In this document: positions 14,976 to 16,616 of the stretch, in pieces
Layout: every line of letters begins with the position of its first letter
How positions within the stretch are numbered: position 1 is the stretch's first letter
Source of the DNA: REBR01 sp033721915
GTDB taxonomy: Bacteria; Pseudomonadota; Gammaproteobacteria; Pseudomonadales; Oleiphilaceae
DNA: 16,616 bases
NCBI GenBank assembly: GCA_033721915.1
Contig: JAWWAC010000062.1
Span: 1-16,616 of the forward strand
Direction: 5' to 3'
Position numbers and translations under genes: made by a program
The notes under the pieces: generated by a model
Seen by the model: the letters and a program-made list of their open reading frames with translations, nothing else
Database searches by the model: none
Told to the model about the DNA's origin: nothing

Positions 14976-16211
14976 ATGTCAGCGGTAGACGCAGAAAACA
15001 TGATAGTCGGACTCGATATTGGCACCTCCAAGGTGGTGGCCATCGTGGGGAAACGCAGTCTGGATGGCGGCATTGAGGTGGTGGGCATCGGTTCCCACCC
15101 CTCCAAGGGCCTCAAGCGGGGTGTGGTGGTGAATATCGAAACCACGGTCCAGGCCATCCAGAGGGCGGTGGAGGAGGCGGAGCTGATGGCCGGCTGCCGC
15201 ATCCACTCCGTCTACGCGGGCATCGCGGGCAGCCATGTGGCCAGCATGAACTCCCACGGCATCGTGGCCATCCGCGACCGTGAGGTGACCCAGGCGGATA
15301 TCGACCGGGTGATCGATGCGGCCCAGGCGGTGGCCATTCCGGCGGATCAGAAGATCCTGCATATCCTGCCCCAGGAATTCGTGATCGATAACCAGGAAGG
15401 CATCAAGGAGCCACTGGGCATGTCCGGTGTGCGACTGGAGGCGAAGGTGCACCTGGTGACCTGTGCCGTGAACGCCGGCCAGAACATCGACAAGTGTGTG
15501 CGTCGCTGCGGACTGGATGTGGACGACATCATCCTGGAGCAGCTGGCCTCCAGTTACGCGGTGCTCACGGAAGATGAAAAAGAGCTGGGTGTGTGCGTGG
15601 TGGACATCGGTGGCGGCACCACCGACATCGCCATTTTCACCGGCGGTGCCATTCGCCACACAGCGGTGATTCCCATCGCCGGGGACCAGGTGACCAATGA
15701 CATCGCCATGGCGCTGCGCACACCCACCCAGAACGCCGAAGAGATCAAGACCAAGTACGCCTGCGCACTGACCCAGCTGGCCGGCGCCGAGGAGACCATC
15801 AAGGTGCCCAGTGTCGGTGATCGTCCGCCACGGGATCTCTCCCGGCAGTCACTGGCGGAGGTGGTGGAGCCCCGCTACGAGGAGCTGTTCAGCCTGGTGC
15901 AGTCGGAGCTGCGACGCTCTGGCTTCGAGGAGATGATTCCGGCGGGCGTGGTCCTCACCGGGGGCTCCTCCATGATGGAAGGGGTGGTGGAGCTGGCGGA
16001 GGAAATCTTTCATATGCCGGTGCGGCTGGCGTCGCCGCAGCGGGTCAAGGGCATGACCGAGGTGGTCAATAGCCCGATTTATTCCACCGGTGTCGGTTTG
16101 CTGATCTACGGCTTCCGGCAGATGGATCTGGGGCAGGGACCCGTGTCCCGGGCCGAACCCACAAGTTCACTGTTGGAGCGGATCAAGCACTGGTTTACCG
16201 GAAATTTCTAG
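14976..16211 (+). CDS. ftsA: Cell division protein FtsA
   Basis: Actin-like ATPase that anchors FtsZ to the membrane and recruits later division proteins. The phosphate-1 loop GLDIGTSKVVAIVG starts at residue 12, phosphate-2 DIGGGTTDIAIF at D210, and VVLTGGSSMMEGV forms the adenosine motif. The last 15 residues, SSLLERIKHWFTGNF, are the amphipathic membrane-targeting helix. Length is 411 aa (E. coli 420). The frame is open from 14910 within ftsQ, but ATG 14976 has AGGA (14964-14967), eight bases upstream, and starts a few residues before NMIVGLDIGTSK, as in relatives. An alternative ATG at 14952 is less likely. It ends with TAG. Confidence 0.97.
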   Translation: MSAVDAENMIVGLDIGTSKVVAIVGKRSLDGGIEVVGIGSHPSKGLKRGVVVNIETTVQAIQRAVEEAELMAGCRIHSVYAGIAGSHVASMNSHGIVAIRDREVTQADIDRVIDAAQAVAIPADQKILHILPQEFVIDNQEGIKEPLGMSGVRLEAKVHLVTCAVNAGQNIDKCVRRCGLDVDDIILEQLASSYAVLTEDEKELGVCVVDIGGGTTDIAIFTGGAIRHTAVIPIAGDQVTNDIAMALRTPTQNAEEIKTKYACALTQLAGAEETIKVPSVGDRPPRDLSRQSLAEVVEPRYEELFSLVQSELRRSGFEEMIPAGVVLTGGSSMMEGVVELAEEIFHMPVRLASPQRVKGMTEVVNSPIYSTGVGLLIYGFRQMDLGQGPVSRAEPTSSLLERIKHWFTGNF

Positions 16212-16249
16212 ATACCAAGCAGTCTCCGGTGTCGGCAGGTCCGTCACCG

Positions 16250-16281
16250 TTGAAACAAACACGCAGTCCATTCTGGATTAA
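16250..16281 (+). promoter_or_regulatory. Weak candidate promoter upstream of ftsZ
   Basis: TTGAAA (16250-16255) resembles a -35 box, but the best -10-like word downstream, GATTAA (16276-16281), is 20 bases away, longer than the usual 17. ftsZ commonly has its own promoters upstream, so some promoter is plausible here, but this assignment is speculative. Confidence 0.2.
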
Positions 16282-16286
16282 AAAAA

Positions 16287-16302
16287 GCGGTTATCAAGCC
16301 GC
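16287..16302. promoter_or_regulatory. Stem-loop between ftsA and ftsZ
   Basis: On the + strand GCGGTT (16287-16292) pairs with AAGCCGC (last six bases, 16297-16302), including one G-U pair, around ATCA. It lies 12 bases before the ftsZ Shine-Dalgarno. Read on the - strand it is a shorter hairpin (the G-U becomes a C-A mismatch) followed by seven T (16280-16286), resembling a weak intrinsic terminator for antisense transcription. Confidence 0.35.
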
Positions 16303-16328
16303 AACAGCACGGCAAAGGAGAAGGGAAA

Positions 16329-16616
16329 ATGTTTGAACTCGTCGATAATGTTCAGCAAAGCGCAGTCATAAAAGTAGTGGGTGTTGGTGGCGGCGGCGGT
16401 AACGCCGTCCGTCATATGCTCTGCAGCGACATCGAAGGGGTGGAGTTTATCTGCGCCAACACCGATGCACAGGCCCTCAAGGATCTTGAGGCCAAGTCAG
16501 TGATCCAGCTCGGTGGCAACATCACCAAGGGCCTGGGTGCCGGCGCCAACCCGGAAATCGGCCGTCAGTCGGCCATGGAAGACCGTGACCGCATCGCCGA
16601 GGCCCTCAAGGGCGCG
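16329..16616 (+). CDS. ftsZ: Cell division protein FtsZ (5' part, runs off right edge)
   Basis: Tubulin-like GTPase that forms the Z ring. The first 96 codons are present and open to the end of the window. The GTP-site loops visible are T1 (GVGGGGGNAV, about 18-27), T2 (NTDAQAL, 44-50) and T3 (GLGAGANPEIG, 68-78). The tubulin signature GGGTGTG and the C-terminal tail lie outside. Start ATG 16329 has a strong AAAGGAG (16314-16320), eight bases upstream. The N-terminal MFELVDNVQQSAVIKVVGVGGGG resembles the Pseudomonadales/Oceanospirillales form. Unlike most genes here it is separated from its neighbour by 117 bases, allowing independent expression. Confidence 0.98.
   Translation, partial: MFELVDNVQQSAVIKVVGVGGGGGNAVRHMLCSDIEGVEFICANTDAQALKDLEAKSVIQLGGNITKGLGAGANPEIGRQSAMEDRDRIAEALKGA

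Noticed and set aside
1..16616. A hidden accessory or previously undescribed multigene system
   Set aside because: Every coding stretch is accounted for by standard dcw genes in the usual order, with no foreign-looking insertion, CRISPR-like array or mobile element.

Overview
The window is one continuous division and cell wall (dcw) cluster. Every gene lies on the + strand, and the genus looks like a GC-rich gammaproteobacterium. It opens with the 3' end of the RNase P RNA gene (rnpB). It then runs mraZ, rsmH, ftsL, ftsI, murE, murF, mraY, murD, ftsW, murG, murC, ddlB, ftsQ, ftsA, and the first 96 codons of ftsZ, which continues past the right edge. The gene order, murC followed directly by ddlB without murB, rnpB immediately upstream of mraZ, and the FtsZ N-terminus all fit the Pseudomonadales/Oceanospirillales side of the Gammaproteobacteria. 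An Alcanivorax-like marine genus is possible, but that is only an impression. The DNAPR-type MurE motif indicates meso-diaminopimelate peptidoglycan, so the cell is Gram-negative.

Layout: positions 1 to about 129 are rnpB. Positions 130-474 hold no gene but carry the presumed mra promoter (about 329-357), four 10-bp-spaced AGTGGT boxes that look like the MraZ operator (364-400), and a strong potential hairpin in the mraZ leader (412-456). From 475 to 16211 the genes are almost end to end. Seven junctions overlap by 1 or 4 bases in ATGA or TGATG form, one (mraZ-rsmH) is also ATGA, and murG-murC overlap by 8. Only two gaps exceed 20 bases: ftsL-ftsI (125 bp, three tandem GC-rich stem-loops) and ftsA-ftsZ (117 bp).

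How the genes work together: MraZ represses the operon and RsmH methylates 16S rRNA. MurC, MurD, MurE and MurF build the UDP-MurNAc-pentapeptide, using D-Ala-D-Ala from DdlB. MraY and MurG make lipid I and lipid II. FtsW polymerises lipid II and FtsI cross-links the septal strands, under control of FtsL, FtsQ, FtsA and FtsZ. All coding genes look intact and of normal length.

I see no mobile element, CRISPR array, tRNA or accessory gene, and I do not think the window holds a new multigene system. The points worth a second look are regulatory: the mra operator and leader hairpin, the structured ftsL-ftsI gap, the ftsA-ftsZ spacer, and a strand-biased CACTGG word.
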